NCBI GenBank assembly: GCA_037974665.1
Contig: CM075767.1
Location: 22,407,498-22,471,497 of the forward strand
From: Ehretia macrophylla
Taxonomy: Eukaryota; Streptophyta; Magnoliopsida; Boraginales; Ehretiaceae
Length of the DNA stretch: 64,000 bases
Reading direction: 5' to 3'
Position numbers and translations under genes: made by a program. Each line of letters starts with the position of its first letter. Position 1 is the stretch's first letter. Positions 46,751-58,714 of the stretch are shown in pieces. The notes beneath the pieces are model-generated. The model searched no databases. It was given only the letters and a program-made list of their open reading frames with translations, and had not been told where the DNA came from.

Positions 46751-47853
46751 GAAGAATAGCGGTGCGTGATTCCTGGTAATTGCATTTTGATCTTTGCATT
46801 TGTCATTCTATAAATCATAAATATGAGCAACCAGCAGCCAAAATGGAAGTTAGTTTCAGCACCTGAAATTGATCCTTACGAACATCAACTGACATCAACT
46901 CATATAAATGTCTCTTTACCTTCTGATCCAAATTTTTGGCTTCAGACAACACCTTCTTCATTACATTTAGGTGCAAACAAGTACAATGTGCAACCAAGTG
47001 TTTGGCTTCAACCCACACGAGCAGAGCAAGCGTCGACTAGAATTATACCTCATCGCGAAATGGAGATGGGAGAATCAAGTGGGAGAAAGAGAAAGACTAA
47101 GGAGTTGGAGCATGGACAGACTACAAGCAAAGTGAGTATTTTTACGTGGGAAGGCTACATCCCATGTACACAGGCTCACTTTTTCTTTGTTTTTATCTTT
47201 TTCAAGGTTGCTATTCGATCAGTGCAAACTGACATCAGTCCTCTCACACAGGGTGAGTCTCACACACTTGTTGGACTCATTTTCCCTCTCACAAACTAAT
47301 GTCACTCGGAACTAATAGTAGAGATCTTGCTTTTTCAAATGTCCTGAAAAGTATCATCTCGTTTTTCTTTCTCTTCTTTTATTTCCTTAGGAAAAAGACA
47401 TCGAATCGAAGAGAAAGGGGCGTGATTTGCAGTCTGAAAAATCACGTCATCAGATTCATACTATATCCTAAAGGGTGAGGCAGAAGGATGTTTGATTACT
47501 AACTTGGGCATCGACGCTATTTCTCAAGATTAAACCCATGTCGCTTCTTTTGCAGATTTTGAGTCAACGGATTATAGAAAACAATTCATCCAATTTTTAC
47601 CTTAACAAGTTTTTAATGGATAACTGATGGATAGAGCATATGGAAGCATTCATTTCTAATCGAATAATTGGCGCTGTCTTATAGTGTTCATTAATCTAAT
47701 CTAAAATTGGGGAAAAAAAGTAAAAAGAAAAAGTCGTCGTGATCAATTTTTACCTAACTGTCGACTTCGAGATAAATTATTGTGCAGTGTTACTCTTCTA
47801 TATTGTACCATATGGAAGCATCAAGATCTCATCTTATGAGAGATGGCATAAGA

Positions 47854-48367
47854 TGTTAACAAGCTTGAAGTTCTATCATAAAATCAATTAGTGCCAAGTG
47901 AAATAACTCAAGATCTTATAAGGTGACTTTAGAATTTTTGATTTTCTGATATGGGACAAGTGTTATATTCTAACACTCTCCCTCACGTGTAACCTAATTT
48001 GAGAGGCGTCACACGTGGAATATTAAACAAACGTGAACCTAATTTTGAGATGGGTCACACTTGAAAGATTGAATACACATGATAGATTAACACATGTGGA
48101 AGATTGAATACACGTGGAACACACATGGAAGATTGAAGATGCGTAAAACATAACACACACAAAAAATTAAACACAAGTATACCTGATTTAAGATGGGTCA
48201 CACGAGGATAAATGAAACTAGACCAAGGGCCCACCTCTGATACCATATTAAGAAGTTTGAGGTTCTATTCTAAAATCAATTGGCGTCAAGTGGAATAGCG
48301 CAGGATCTTATAAGGTGGCCTTAAAGTTTCTGATTTTTCGATATGAAATAAGTTTTATATTGTAACA
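47854..48367 (-). mobile_element. TRIM (family I) in intron 2 of bHLH copy 2
   Basis: LTRs 47854-47975 and 48246-48367, both 122 bp, match the element at 42640-43162. ctctgatacca beside the right LTR is the reverse primer site and ctctccctcacg beside the left the reverse polypurine tract. Flanks taaga / taagg give a 5-bp duplication with one mismatch. Orientation is opposite to the gene. Confidence 0.85.
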
Positions 48368-48438
48368 TAAGGGCCGATACCATAGTGAAGATTAGCTATA
48401 ACATCTTTCTAACACCTTTTAAGGTGCTTAACGGTTTG

Positions 48439-48700
48439 TGATAAGTAATCACCTCATCTAAGTCTTACTGTTAGAGAGGAGTATTATTTATTATCTTCAA
48501 CACGCCTCGCAAGTGTAGGCGAAGTTAGTTTTTGAGTTTTGCACTTGTACAGTTTTAATGTTTTTCTTAAATGGGTGGTAGTGAGTTTTGAACCCAAAAC
48601 CTTTTGGTATCTAGACTCAAATACCATGATAAGTGACCACCTTATCTAAAATCTTAAACTGTCAAAAAGAGATTTATTATATTATTTATTATTTTTAACA
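48439..48700 (-). mobile_element. Miniature LTR element (family III), 262 bp, in intron 2 of bHLH copy 2
   Basis: Direct terminal repeats at 48439-48502 (64 bp) and 48627-48700 (74 bp), both starting tgataagt and ending in aaca, flank about 124 bp. ctcaaatacca (48616-48626) beside the right repeat is a decayed reverse methionine-tRNA primer site. The target duplication gtttg is perfect (48434-48438, 48701-48705). The interior has a tRNA box-B-like ttttgaacccaaaa, so a SINE origin was considered, but terminal repeats plus 5-bp duplication fit a tiny LTR element better. Confidence 0.78.
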
Positions 48701-49724
48701 GTTTGACTTAACATGGTTCTTTATTGTTTTAGAGACTTTTAAGCTTAGTTTTAAATGACATGATCAGCTTTTTTGTTTTGTTTTGTTTTTTGTTGAAAAT
48801 TAATATTGTTGAATGTTTAAGTATCATACGTTTCGCATGCAGAGACGAAGGGAACGGATTAGGGAGAAGATCAACGCTCTCAAGGAACTTATACCCAGTT
48901 GTAATAAGGTCGTTTATTATATTATTTATTCTTACTTAAGCTCTCTCTTTCCATGAATAAATGTATAGTTTTCTGCACTAATTTGCTGTTAATCGCTTTC
49001 CGATTCTATCAGACTGTTGAAGCTGGAATTCTGGATGATGCCATTGAATGCATTAAAGCAATGAAGAGTCAAATTCAAGTAACTTCTATCATTGCCATAT
49101 TAATTATTTGCTTTCTTCTTTAGCATACTTTTGTTAATGTTTTAGAGTTGTACCAGATGATGTCCATGGGTGTGTTCTCTTTAGACCATATGCCAATGGG
49201 TATTAATTCCCAAATGCAAACATATGGCGTGGGTTGGTCACCTGCACTTCCAATGATTCCACCCCTATCCGGCATCAGTCTTCATCCATCGCCGTCCGCA
49301 GCCGCAAGTTGGCCACAATTATTTGGGCCTCGACTGGTTCCACCTCAAATGCAAATGCAATTCAATCCTCTTCATCCATTACCGGCAGCAATGTCTAGGC
49401 CAATCGTGCAACCAATGATTGTTCCTGCAATGATCTCTTCTTCATCCATCCATCCAAGGCAAGGGGTATCTAGATCACGAACGACTCCAAGAATTCCAAC
49501 TAGTTTCCCATACAATTAGCATGCATGTGTATACTTGCTACGTTTCCTTTCAAATTTGGTTGTCTTAGGGTCATCACGACTCCTATTTTTATCCTGCTTC
49601 TTCGCATGCTAAGCATGGACGTCATGACTTGGAATAAAATCTAAATGTCTAATGTGACTAACAGGAGTGTAGCATGTAGGAAGATATTATTTACATCCCT
49701 ATTTGAAATTTTCTTCTCTCCTTT

Positions 49725-49975
49725 TTCACTAGGCCACCGACTCATCTAGAAGTTTAAAGTGTTAAATAGAGATTTTTTTTTTTAATTGTGTTCCACATTA
49801 ACCCTCACATGTAGCTTATTAAAACTTACATGTATTCATAATTTTAGAAATTGAGTTGCAATGAGTCTTGAACTTAAGACTATTGCGCATTTAGATTCTG
49901 ATATCACGTTAACTGATCACCTCATCTAAAAGTTTAAACTGTTAAAGAAAAATTTGTTGTATTTATTTATCGTGA
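49725..49975 (-). mobile_element. Miniature LTR element (family III), degraded
   Basis: Terminal repeats with gactcatctagaagtttaaa and cacctcatctaaaagttta flank an interior with gagtcttgaacttaagac and the decayed primer motif ttctgatatca. Boundaries approximate; it lies 200 bp beyond the bHLH copy 2 stop codon. Confidence 0.55.
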
Positions 49976-50085
49976 TCGTCATTTTTCTTCATTTTAGGAC
50001 AAGAGAATGTGGAAATCAAAATATTACGATTAATAAGATGGAGAAGAATAAATGGATACTATCCCAAAATCAACCATGAGTTGAG

Positions 50086-50396
50086 AAATATGGATTCTAT
50101 CTTAAGACCAATTAGCATTAGGTAGACTAGCCCAAAATCTTATATGATATTTTGAAACTCATAATTTAATAATGTGAGACCTTATTTTCTAACTATCTTG
50201 TGACCAGGATTGAAGAAACAATTTTAAATTTCAGATAGGGAACAATGTTAAATTACATGGACAAGACTATACCGAGACCCAACTTTGATACTATTGTTAA
50301 CGATATAAGGTTCTGTCTTACAATTAATTAGTATTGAGTAGCCCAAAATCTCATATAACTTATTATTAGCTATGTTTGACAATTCTAATCTCTAAC
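50086..50396 (-). mobile_element. Old TRIM (family I), unit B copy
   Basis: Degraded LTRs (about 50086-50198 and 50295-50396) with taagaccaattagcattag and tacaattaattagtattgag, ending tctctaaca. Decayed reverse primer site tttgatacta. Orthologous to 37556-38309 in unit A. Confidence 0.6.
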
Positions 50397-51010
50397 AATT
50401 ATGTCCGTTATGTATCCTGTAGCTTGCTCTTTGCACTTCATGATAGTTTTTAGTTTTTTGGTATTAGTGATAAAAAGGGTTGTATTTTATATTCTCGGAG
50501 ACGCACAAATTACGAGAGACCTATCATGGCACTGCAAGCAATCCGGATTTTGCTATGGTTTGAGACAGCTCATAAGGTGAAGTATTGATTTATTCCAATT
50601 TCTCAGCTAAGAGAACAAAGGAAAGGAAAAATTCTTCAATCAATTTCCCCACGTTTATTTAATGTGAGTTTAATTATTCGTTAGCATAACTAATGCAATT
50701 AAATAAATTTGACAATTGCAGATGAAAAGGTGAAAAACAACAAAGACGAGCACGCACCATTCCCGAGATGTCAGCTTTGTTGATCGAATTTAAGTAATAA
50801 TTGTATGAACATTGAAAAGAAAAATTTATTCGAAATAAAATATAATGCAGCATGGCTGAGACAAATTTTAATCCCCCTCCTATAGTACACTGAAATGTGA
50901 TAGTGATGCCTCCTTGCTAGCAAGGAATGTGATGCAGGTATTGCACCGTTTATCCGAGATCGTACTGGCCTTTTTATAGTTGGAATGACCAGAGAAGTAG
51001 AGGCTTTGAC
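50397..51010. other. Downstream spacer conserved with unit A
   Basis: Aligns with 38310-38870 of unit A. No gene is supported. Confidence 0.55.
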
Positions 51011-51139
51011 ACTCAACTTCAACAACTTCCTAATATTTTTTTTCTATACGTAGATGAATTAGACAATTTCTTTATATCTAAATATTTCCTATTTCAATTT
51101 CACTCCAACAACTTTCCTACATTTAGTCAATCTGTTATT

Positions 51140-51681
51140 TGTTCGGTTTTTGGCTTGAGTCCAAGCCCAAAGAGATATTGAAGACAAGTACAAGTTCATT
51201 AAGAGAAGAAATAGGAATCAAAATCATGTTAGAGTTAGGTTTTGTGCCTATAAATAGGACTTTTAGCTTTTAATTAATTGCCACAAGGACCATACCCATG
51301 GGGCGATATGGTAAGGGGCGAGTCGAGTGTTGAGAGTGTTTTTTGTGCTTTTGCTAGAAAAAGCCGATTATGGAGAGGGTTTAGACTTTAGCCATAGATA
51401 AAGTCCTTTAGTGAGGGTTTAGACTTTTTTCGTTCATAAAGTCATGGGTGAGGGTTTTTATAGTTTTTTCTAAAAGCTATGAACGTATGAGTGAGGGGAG
51501 GGTTTGGATCTTTGTCTATCCAAAAGATCTGTTGCATTGTAATGGTGTTCATTGAATAGTGAATTTTTCAGTTTCTTGGGTAGTGGATGCGTGTAGGGAG
51601 AGGGCCTAACCACGTTAACAATACCATGTTGATTTTCACTGCATTGTGTGCTTTGTGTGTGTGTGTGTCCTATTCCCAACA
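51140..51681 (+). mobile_element. Solo LTR, copia-like
   Basis: The 542-bp block tgttcggtttttggc ... tattcccaaca is flanked by a perfect ttatt duplication (51135-51139, 51682-51686). It has a TATA box (tataaatagg, 51249-51258) and a body with gctagaaaaagccgatta and gagggtttagac. A related LTR lies at 61285-61762. No internal domain is present, so it is a solo LTR; copia affiliation is inference. Confidence 0.82.
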
Positions 51682-51968
51682 TTATTTCAAATAACCCCTA
51701 CTTTTGTTTTATTCCAACAGCTTTCCTATTTTAGGAACTACTTAGTTTTGTTTACTCCAAAATCTCTTTTTATTTTGATTAAATATATTATTTTAATTAG
51801 AAAACTGTATCAATAACTTTAAATTTTTTATTCATATATGTTAATTGTTTATGACGATTTTTTTTTAATTTTTAAATGCTAATATATATATATATATATA
51901 TATTTCTAATTCAGTGACTAATATGTATCATTAAACAATGAAAATGTTTAAGTGTTGGTCGAAAGACC

Positions 51969-52242
51969 CACTACCACATGTTTTAGTTCTTGCAACATTT
52001 GAAAACCGTTGCAGAAGAACTAAAAACCGTTGCAAATGACATTAGGCAACTATTTTCTTACCGTTGAATCCGCTCTTGTTGTCTAATATAAACTGTAACA
52101 GTTTTTTGTAAATAAATAGTAACGGTCAAAAAACTATTGCAACTAATTCTTTTTGCAACGGTTTTTTTAAAGATTACATGATAAGTATTTTTCTATTTGC
52201 AACAGTTTTTCAAAGCATAAACAACGGTTATCTTACAGTTGC

Positions 52243-52313
<71 letters not shown>

Positions 52314-52323
52314 TTCAGAGTGT

Positions 52324-52394
<71 letters not shown>

Positions 52395-53418
52395 GAGAGA
52401 GATTCTCTTTCTTTTTTATTTATTGAGTTGTACTTAGATAAATTCTTCTACATAGGTAGTGATAAGACTTGCACCCAGGACCTTTTTTATAATGAACTCT
52501 ATAACTGTCAAACTAACCATCTCATCTAATAGTTAAGTTGTTAGAGAAAAACTTATTATATTCATTTATATCTTTAATAGTCAACACTTTTGTAACAATT
52601 TTTAGAAATATAAATATAGTCTTTTACAACTACAATGCTCTTTTTCATAAACTTGCCCCGAATTTTTAATTAGTCGACAGTAGTTTAGAACTAAGAAACA
52701 ATGAAAAATCTAAATTTTGACAAAAAAAATTGTAGAAATAAGGGGGTAAAAAATGAAACCTAATTAATCAAAAAAAAATTCAGTTTTTTTCTCTTTGTTT
52801 CAAATAATTAGTTGTGATAGTTTCTCATTTTCAAAAACTAAAATTCAAATTTTTTTATGAACAAATATCTCAAGATGTCTCACAAAACAAATAGAAAATA
52901 AGCAATAGTTTCCTTGCGTTGCATTTAACCCAATACTTTTACATACCATTGCCTAAAACCAAATACGATAAACAACACTTAACAAAAAGGGTAGTATATC
53001 ATAGATTTTGCAATTGTAAGAATCAATACTAATAAAAATGTTACAAAAGAATTTATTTTATAATTTGCAACTAACCCATAATTTTACAAACCGTTGCAAG
53101 AAATGAATGAAATAAGCAACACTTCATAAAAAAAAGTGTTGCATATTATAGATATTACCATAGTCTGATACAAAGCGTTGTAAAAAGCTATAGATATTGC
53201 AACAGTTAATTAAAATAATTACAAAAGGTTATAGATATTGCAACAGTTAATTAAAATCATTGCAAAAGGTTATAGATATTGCAACAGTTGATTAAAATTG
53301 TTGCAAAAGATTTTATTTTTAGACAACAGTTATAAAACTATTGCAAAATGACATTTATAGGAACGGTTTTCTTACATGTTTAATTTAAGAGTTGCAAGAA
53401 GTCAAAAATGTTGTAGTG
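51969..53418. mobile_element. Non-autonomous CACTA element with complete ends
   Basis: Termini CACTACCACATGTTTTAG and (rc) CACTACAACATTTTTGAC are followed on both sides by cttgcaac. The 3-bp target duplication acc is perfect (51966-51968, 53419-53421). Subterminal regions are packed with ttgcaacggtt / gcaacagtt motifs in both orientations, as for transposase-binding arrays; near 53170-53310 a ~46-bp unit with tatagatattgcaacagtt occurs three times. No transposase is encoded. It carries the (TA)n tract and, near 52470-52560, a stretch resembling the family III miniature LTR. Confidence 0.88.
52246..52389. repeat. (TA)n microsatellite pair
   Basis: Two TA runs of about 65 bp each are separated by ggttcagagtgttg (52312-52325). 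They lie inside the CACTA element. Frames of alternating Tyr and Ile through it are not genes. Confidence 0.95.
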
Positions 53419-53860
53419 ACCATTACAATGAAAAGCAAAAAAAAAAATCCAAGAGAAAAGCTAGTCTAAAAGGATAAAATAATTTTAAGCATAAGGCGAG
53501 CATACAAAAAAACCAACAAAGTATGGAGACTGTTGCAACCGACTAAACTAGGCCTATTAACGGCAACCAAAAAAGAGCAACATCTTCCTCAATGTGAGCA
53601 TCTTCAACCAAATCCAAGAGGAGATCAATGTGACGCACCAAAAGAGAAAGTCATCAAGGGAGATCTAGGGATCGGATGCAAGCCATCTTAGGGAGGAATT
53701 TTTGGTTTTGGGTAATCTATTTTTGGAGTTATGAGAATCATGTGTGGATCTAAGGGATCCATGTTTGGATTTTAGGAAAACGAAAGCAACAATGTCATGA
53801 GAAAGGAAGCCTTATAGGAGGAGTAATTTCACCTTCTTCCACTACGGGCACAATCATAGG

Positions 53861-54198
53861 TAGGGGTGTGCATGGGTTGGTTTAGGCGGTTTAAGGTATA
53901 TTTTTCGAATCGAACCAATACATTCGGTTTGAAAATGTTAAAACCATAATCAAATCATACACCTATCAAAACCACCCAAACCAAATCAATACATTTGAAG
54001 AAACCAAACCACCCAAACCAAGTCAAATCATACATTCGACTTAACTTATAGTTGCATTTGTAGAAAATAATTGTGTTGTAAAAATCTAAAATACAGAAGA
54101 GTTACTCATGGTGTCTCTTAGTTTTTTCAATGAAAGGGGATATAGATTGAAAAATATGGAAGAACGTGAAAAGTTCTCTTAGGAATACTACACATATT

Positions 54199-54237
<39 letters not shown>

Positions 54238-54375
54238 ACAAAACAAACCATATGATCGGTTCCTATGAAAACTTACACGATAACCAACCAAACTTTTAAG
54301 AAACCGCAAAAAATGAATTAGTTTGGGTTAAGTTAGGTGAGTTGGGCGAGTTGGCGGTTTCGTTGTACACCTCTA
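53861..54375. mobile_element. hAT MITE with perfect 8-bp duplication
   Basis: Termini taggggtgtgcatggg and (rc) tagaggtgtacaacg are of hAT type. The 8-bp target duplication atcatagg is perfect (53853-53860, 54376-54383). The 515-bp interior includes aaccaaaccacccaaacc repeats and an (AT)n run (54204-54234). No transposase. Confidence 0.88.
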
Positions 54376-54855
54376 ATCATAGGAGAGCCCTCAAGTCTCA
54401 CTTGTTCTTTAATTGTCATCTTGGGCTGGGCGAATGCATAATCCTTTAGGCTAACATTGTCATTCACATTACCAACTTGGGCATGAGCTTCATTATCCAT
54501 GCTAGAGTTCTCTAAGGGCATCAAATGTGTTCTTTGAAATGGGTACATTGGTTGGGGAGGTTGTGGAGGTATGGTCATTGGTTGAAGCTTTCTTCTTCAC
54601 TTATTGCCATTCATTTTCCTTCAAAGATTGAGAAGGCTTATTTTCCTCTTGGGCTTAGGCATACATCTAGAAGGCTTCCTAGAGTATTTAATTTATGTTT
54701 CTGCAACGGAACCATCGGGGAGTTTCATGTATATTGAGGTCAGGAAGTCTTTTTCTATATTCATCTCAACACATATGCGGGCATATCCAAGATGTACTAT
54801 TGATTCCATGAGAAATCCATTTGTAGTAGAGTTCCAAGGTTGCTTTCAGTGTAAC

Positions 54856-55411
54856 TGTGATACCCTACATCGGTGGTAGATAGTGTGGTTGTGTGGTTTA
54901 TAAGTAGGCGTTATGGATATAAGGAATAACTTGGGTTAACCATTTTGGGCCAGTTGAAAAGAGCCCCAATTAGCTATTGTTTATGCCTACAATACCAGTC
55001 TCGCTACGGGTCTGGGGTTTTGGGCTCGGGGCGTGAGAAAATGGTATCAGAGTAGGTCAATAACCAATACAAGAACTAAGTGCTATGCGTGACAAAGTAG
55101 TACACCAAGAAAATGGTGAGAACCACCTTTTGAACTCATAGGAGCCACCTCTAGAATGTTATACCGCCTGGTTGGTCCTGGGTGTGTATGCCCCTGACGA
55201 GGACGTCAGGTCCTTAATGAGGGGTGTATGTTACATCCCACATCAGTGGAAGATAGTGTGCTTGTGTGGTATATAAGTGAGTGTTGTGGGTATAAAAATT
55301 AACTTTGGTGAATTATTTTGGGCCAATTGAAAAGAGGCTCAAGTAGTTATTATTTATGCCTACAACACCAGTCTTGCTGCGGGTCAAAAATTATGGGCTC
55401 GAGACGTGACA
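54856..55411 (+). mobile_element. TRIM (family II), complete
   Basis: LTRs 54856-55038 and 55229-55411, both 183 bp, start tgtgataccctacatc / tgttacatcccacatc and end gcgtgaga / acgtgaca. The methionine-tRNA primer site tggtatcagag is at 55042-55052, three bases after the left LTR. A purine-rich tgaggggtgta precedes the right LTR. Flanks gtaac / ataac give a 5-bp duplication with one mismatch. Interior of 190 bp, no protein. Inserted in the DUF4283 relic. Confidence 0.88.
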
Positions 55412-57050
55412 ATAACTAAATCCCAATCTTGACTAAAGTCGCAAGGGGACATTCAAGAGCTTCATCCAAATAGAAACTTTATCACATTAATCTTCACAAG
55501 TTAGGTATTTGGTTTTCATTTACTAAGGAGAAGTGGATGATGGTTGATATGTCTTAATTGCTCAAGGACTTTATCACGAACATTTACATTTTTCAATTGG
55601 AATAAGTATAGGCCTTTACCCAGAGATTTGGTTTCAACATTGTCAGGCTTTTTCCATTGTATGTTAATGAATGTTTTGATCAAGAAGAATGGTAGTGGTT
55701 TACCAGTCAATTGGAATATAAAAAAACATCACTAATAGGATTCTATTTCTTCATATACACTTGAAGAAGGGCAAGCAACAATTTTCCATCAATGATTTCT
55801 CTCTCAAAATCTCCAATCTTCTCCAATTGCAAGGTTTGCTTCAAATTCCCTAAGAAAATGATCTTCCATCTAGAAATAGTAGGAGCATTAGGTGGGCATG
55901 AAGGTTTGCATTTCTAGGAGGAACTTTAGCTTAGGTCCTAGAATTGAAGAATTTTAGAATTTTTGTGTGAATATAAAAGGGGATAGCCGCGAGGTGCTCA
56001 AGATGTAGGAAGGTTTCTAAACTGTGGGAGGGAGAAAGATGGTCAAGCCATGAGAGGGAGATTGAAAGTGATAAAGGACGGGGAGAGAAAGAGGTAGAAA
56101 ATTCACTTTGTGAGGCAATAATTGGCAATTAAGTGCCAAATGTGATGAGGAAGAAAAGTGTTGAACATAGGAGGGGAGAGAGGGAATTTAGCCCTATGGC
56201 TTATTTTGAGGAAGGGTGATATGGGGAGAGTGGAACTAGTTTGTGTGATGTGGTAAATGACTTAATGCCACTTAGGATAAGGGAGGTGGCGCCAATCTAG
56301 GCATGGGGTAAGTGAGGAGGGGAAGAGTGACTAGTGTCCATTTCGAGTATATTGCCCACTGGATATGTTTGTGTTATCAAAAGAGGATTGAAAGATGTTA
56401 TATTGGGGAATAGAGAAGATTAGGGAATAGTATTACCCTTAGGGGAAAAACTAGGGGATAAAGAAATTGAATTAGGGAGAATTTAAGAGAGATAAGCATA
56501 TTACTTAGTGGGTAATATCCGTCCAGTTGTGAAGAAGCGTTGGCAACTAAGATGGTGGAAGAATGGGGAACTCCACCCTTTATTGCACCTGCATTTGAGG
56601 GATGAGAGGAGCGAAAATCATCATTGAAGGCGAGAGAGGAAGAATTAGGACCATAGGCATCCATAGATGGAGTGTTAGAGTCCATATTTACAAGATGAGA
56701 GAGAGATGTGTTTCTTGGCTTGAGGTTGGTAGTACTTCATCTATATCAAGAGGGGGAGTCGAAGCTCTATCAACCTCTTTCTAAATGGCTTTAGCAAAGA
56801 GTCTAGCTTTAGTAGATTTGGATTGGAGGCGGGAACTTGACCTTGGCATAATGCAGCTTGAAGATAAATGAGACTTTTTCTTCTTCCTCCCTATGGTGGT
56901 GGAACCGAGCAAGGAAGATGGAAAGGGGGCAAGGCGAGCTTCAAATGGAGGATGGTAGGGGGGAAAAGGTTGGTGTTGGCATGAAGAAGGTGGTGGTTTA
57001 CAATGGTTAAGTGGACGGCCAATAGGTGTTGGAAGGGTGGTAGTGGTGAT

Positions 57051-58714
57051 GAAGTTTAGAGAGAAGGAAAAATGCTAATATTTTTTTTATTATTTTATTT
57101 TAATTTTTTAATTTTAAAACTTTTATTTTGTGTGACAATATTATATTTTTAATTACTAATATTATTTTTATTTTGTTTTACTAATATTATTTTTTCATAT
57201 TATTTTTGTCATATTTTTAACCATTGAAGACATTCTTTTAGGGGAAAAGGGTTTAGGGGATTGCTTCATCATCTTGGCTCAAGGGATTTCCTATTTTGTA
57301 AGGAATTCTTAGGGAAGTTGTTGAAGACAATTTTCACCACCAACTTTCTTACATGTAGGGAAAAGGGAAGATAAGGAACCTATTGGAGACATCCTAATGT
57401 TGTAAATCGCATGGAGTAGTCTCGTATCATCTTGGAAATGGATGGAAGGAAAGTGGTTTTTATGGTTATCGCTTCAAATTTTGTTACAAATTGGAGGATA
57501 AACAACATTGTCACTGGGATTGCTAGGATTAGCTCTTCCTTACCTTTTGTGGGCTTCTAATTTGTAAATAGAAAGGTAAATGTGATAGCTGGTCAAGTAA
57601 TCAGATTTGTTAATGTTGTCATTTGGGTTTTAACCTAACATACTATTTAGAACAAATGAATTTCATAAACTTTTGCATAATTTATTAATAAATTTAATTA
57701 CTTGTGTTTGAAAGCATCTTGCTAAAGAAATTGAAATCCAAGCTTTACCCAATTCTTTGCTCAATAGGTGAAATTGGAGCCAGAAAGAGAAATTGTTTAA
57801 TCTGGCAAAGGATTCTACCACCAGGAAAAAAATCATTGACTTATCAAATTATCGATCTATTTAGGTTAATACCTATTTTGCTGGAAAAATAATTTAACTT
57901 TAGATGAGACAGTACTAAAGCTAAAGTCAAATTCTATTTTCAGCAGAAATAAGTTGACTTTAGCTTTAATGTCGCATCGACAATCTGACAATCAATGATT
58001 AAGAAACATTTGCATTTACTAATAGCAAAATCAATAATGGATGACCCTTATATCGCAAGTCTAGTGTCCGTATAATAAAGGAAGGGCGTTTATGTAGAAT
58101 ATAGCTATTAATTCCAAGTTCAAGTAGAATTAGTATTTACAAATGACTTAATTGACTTAATAATGTTTTATAATTTTAAACAAAAAAATCTATTTACAAA
58201 TACAAATCCTCACAAAATCTATTTATATATCAAATGAATTTCACATTACAAAAAATCTTCCAAACACTTTATAATTGAAGAGGCAAATGTTGATTTAATT
58301 TTTTAAGTAGGTCCTACACTTTGTAGAGAAATGGACTGAGTATGTCCGTGTCCATCTTTCTAAGTAGATGACCGTAGTATATTTACTTGATTTAACAAAC
58401 TAGAAGTGAATGAGAAATTGATACTCAAAATTAAAGGGTCAATATGAAAAAAATGGAAAGTCAACTTTGGATAAGTTGATTTGTCCTATATAAGAAGATT
58501 AAAGCCACAGAAATCTACTTATATATCCTAGATTTGACTCTAGGTTTTAAAAAGGCTACATTCACGATTGAATCTAAGGAACTAATAGTTAATAATTGTG
58601 GGACAAAAGCAGCAGCTCCAAGGGATCTAAAAATATACTCTAGCATATTTTTAGGAATGTATCCAAGGGATTCAACTCATTTCTCACAACTAATTATTTA
58701 TCTGTTTGTGTATA
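57051..58714. other. AT-rich spacer; part homologous to unit A
   Basis: 57405-57460 matches unit A 38880-38935 and marks where ancestral spacer resumes after the 51.0-57.4-kb insertion block. ORFs at 57704-57892 and 58534-58758 have no recognisable domain. Nothing else is supported. Confidence 0.45.

Larger units (their letters stand above)
46823..49519 (+). pseudogene. PIF-like bHLH gene copy 2, nonsense codon in basic region
   Basis: Same five-exon plan as copy 1: 46823-47131, 47391-47474, 48843-48908, 49013-49078, 49148-49519. Exons 2, 3 and 4 have identical lengths (84, 66, 66 bp) and all splice sites are kept. Translation matches copy 1: MSNQQPKWKLVSAPEIDPYE, helix 1 INALKELIPSCNK, helix 2 AGILDDAIECIKAMKSQIQ, then MMSMGVFSLDHMPMG. 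The basic region reads QIHTIS, stop, RRRRERI: codon TAA at 47469-47471 replaces the GAA (Glu) of copy 1. The normal histidine is present in this copy. As read, only the first ~127 residues would be made, without any bHLH domain. Intron 2 (47475-48842) has grown to 1368 bp by two TRIM insertions. A pseudogene is most likely; a sequencing error at one base would change that view. Confidence 0.8.
53430..57050 (-). pseudogene. L1-type LINE ORF1 / DUF4283-domain relic, broken by two insertions
   Basis: On the minus strand near 55700-55516 the frame gives GKPLPFFLIKTFINIQWKKP, GLYLFQLKNVNVRDKVLEQL and then a plausible HHPLLLSKW, the core of the plant DUF4283 domain of LINE ORF1 proteins. Upstream (56785-56400) is a Ser/Pro/Asn-rich segment. 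Downstream, 54578-54333 has a Pro/Gln-rich frame (PPQPPQPMYPF). The minus-strand reading continues to about 53430 beyond the hAT MITE. Frames are broken throughout. No endonuclease or RT domain was found, so only the ORF1 part remains. Limits are approximate. Confidence 0.55.

Noticed and set aside
52178..52529. Tyr-Ile repeat frames
   Set aside because: They are translations of (TA)n tracts inside a CACTA element.
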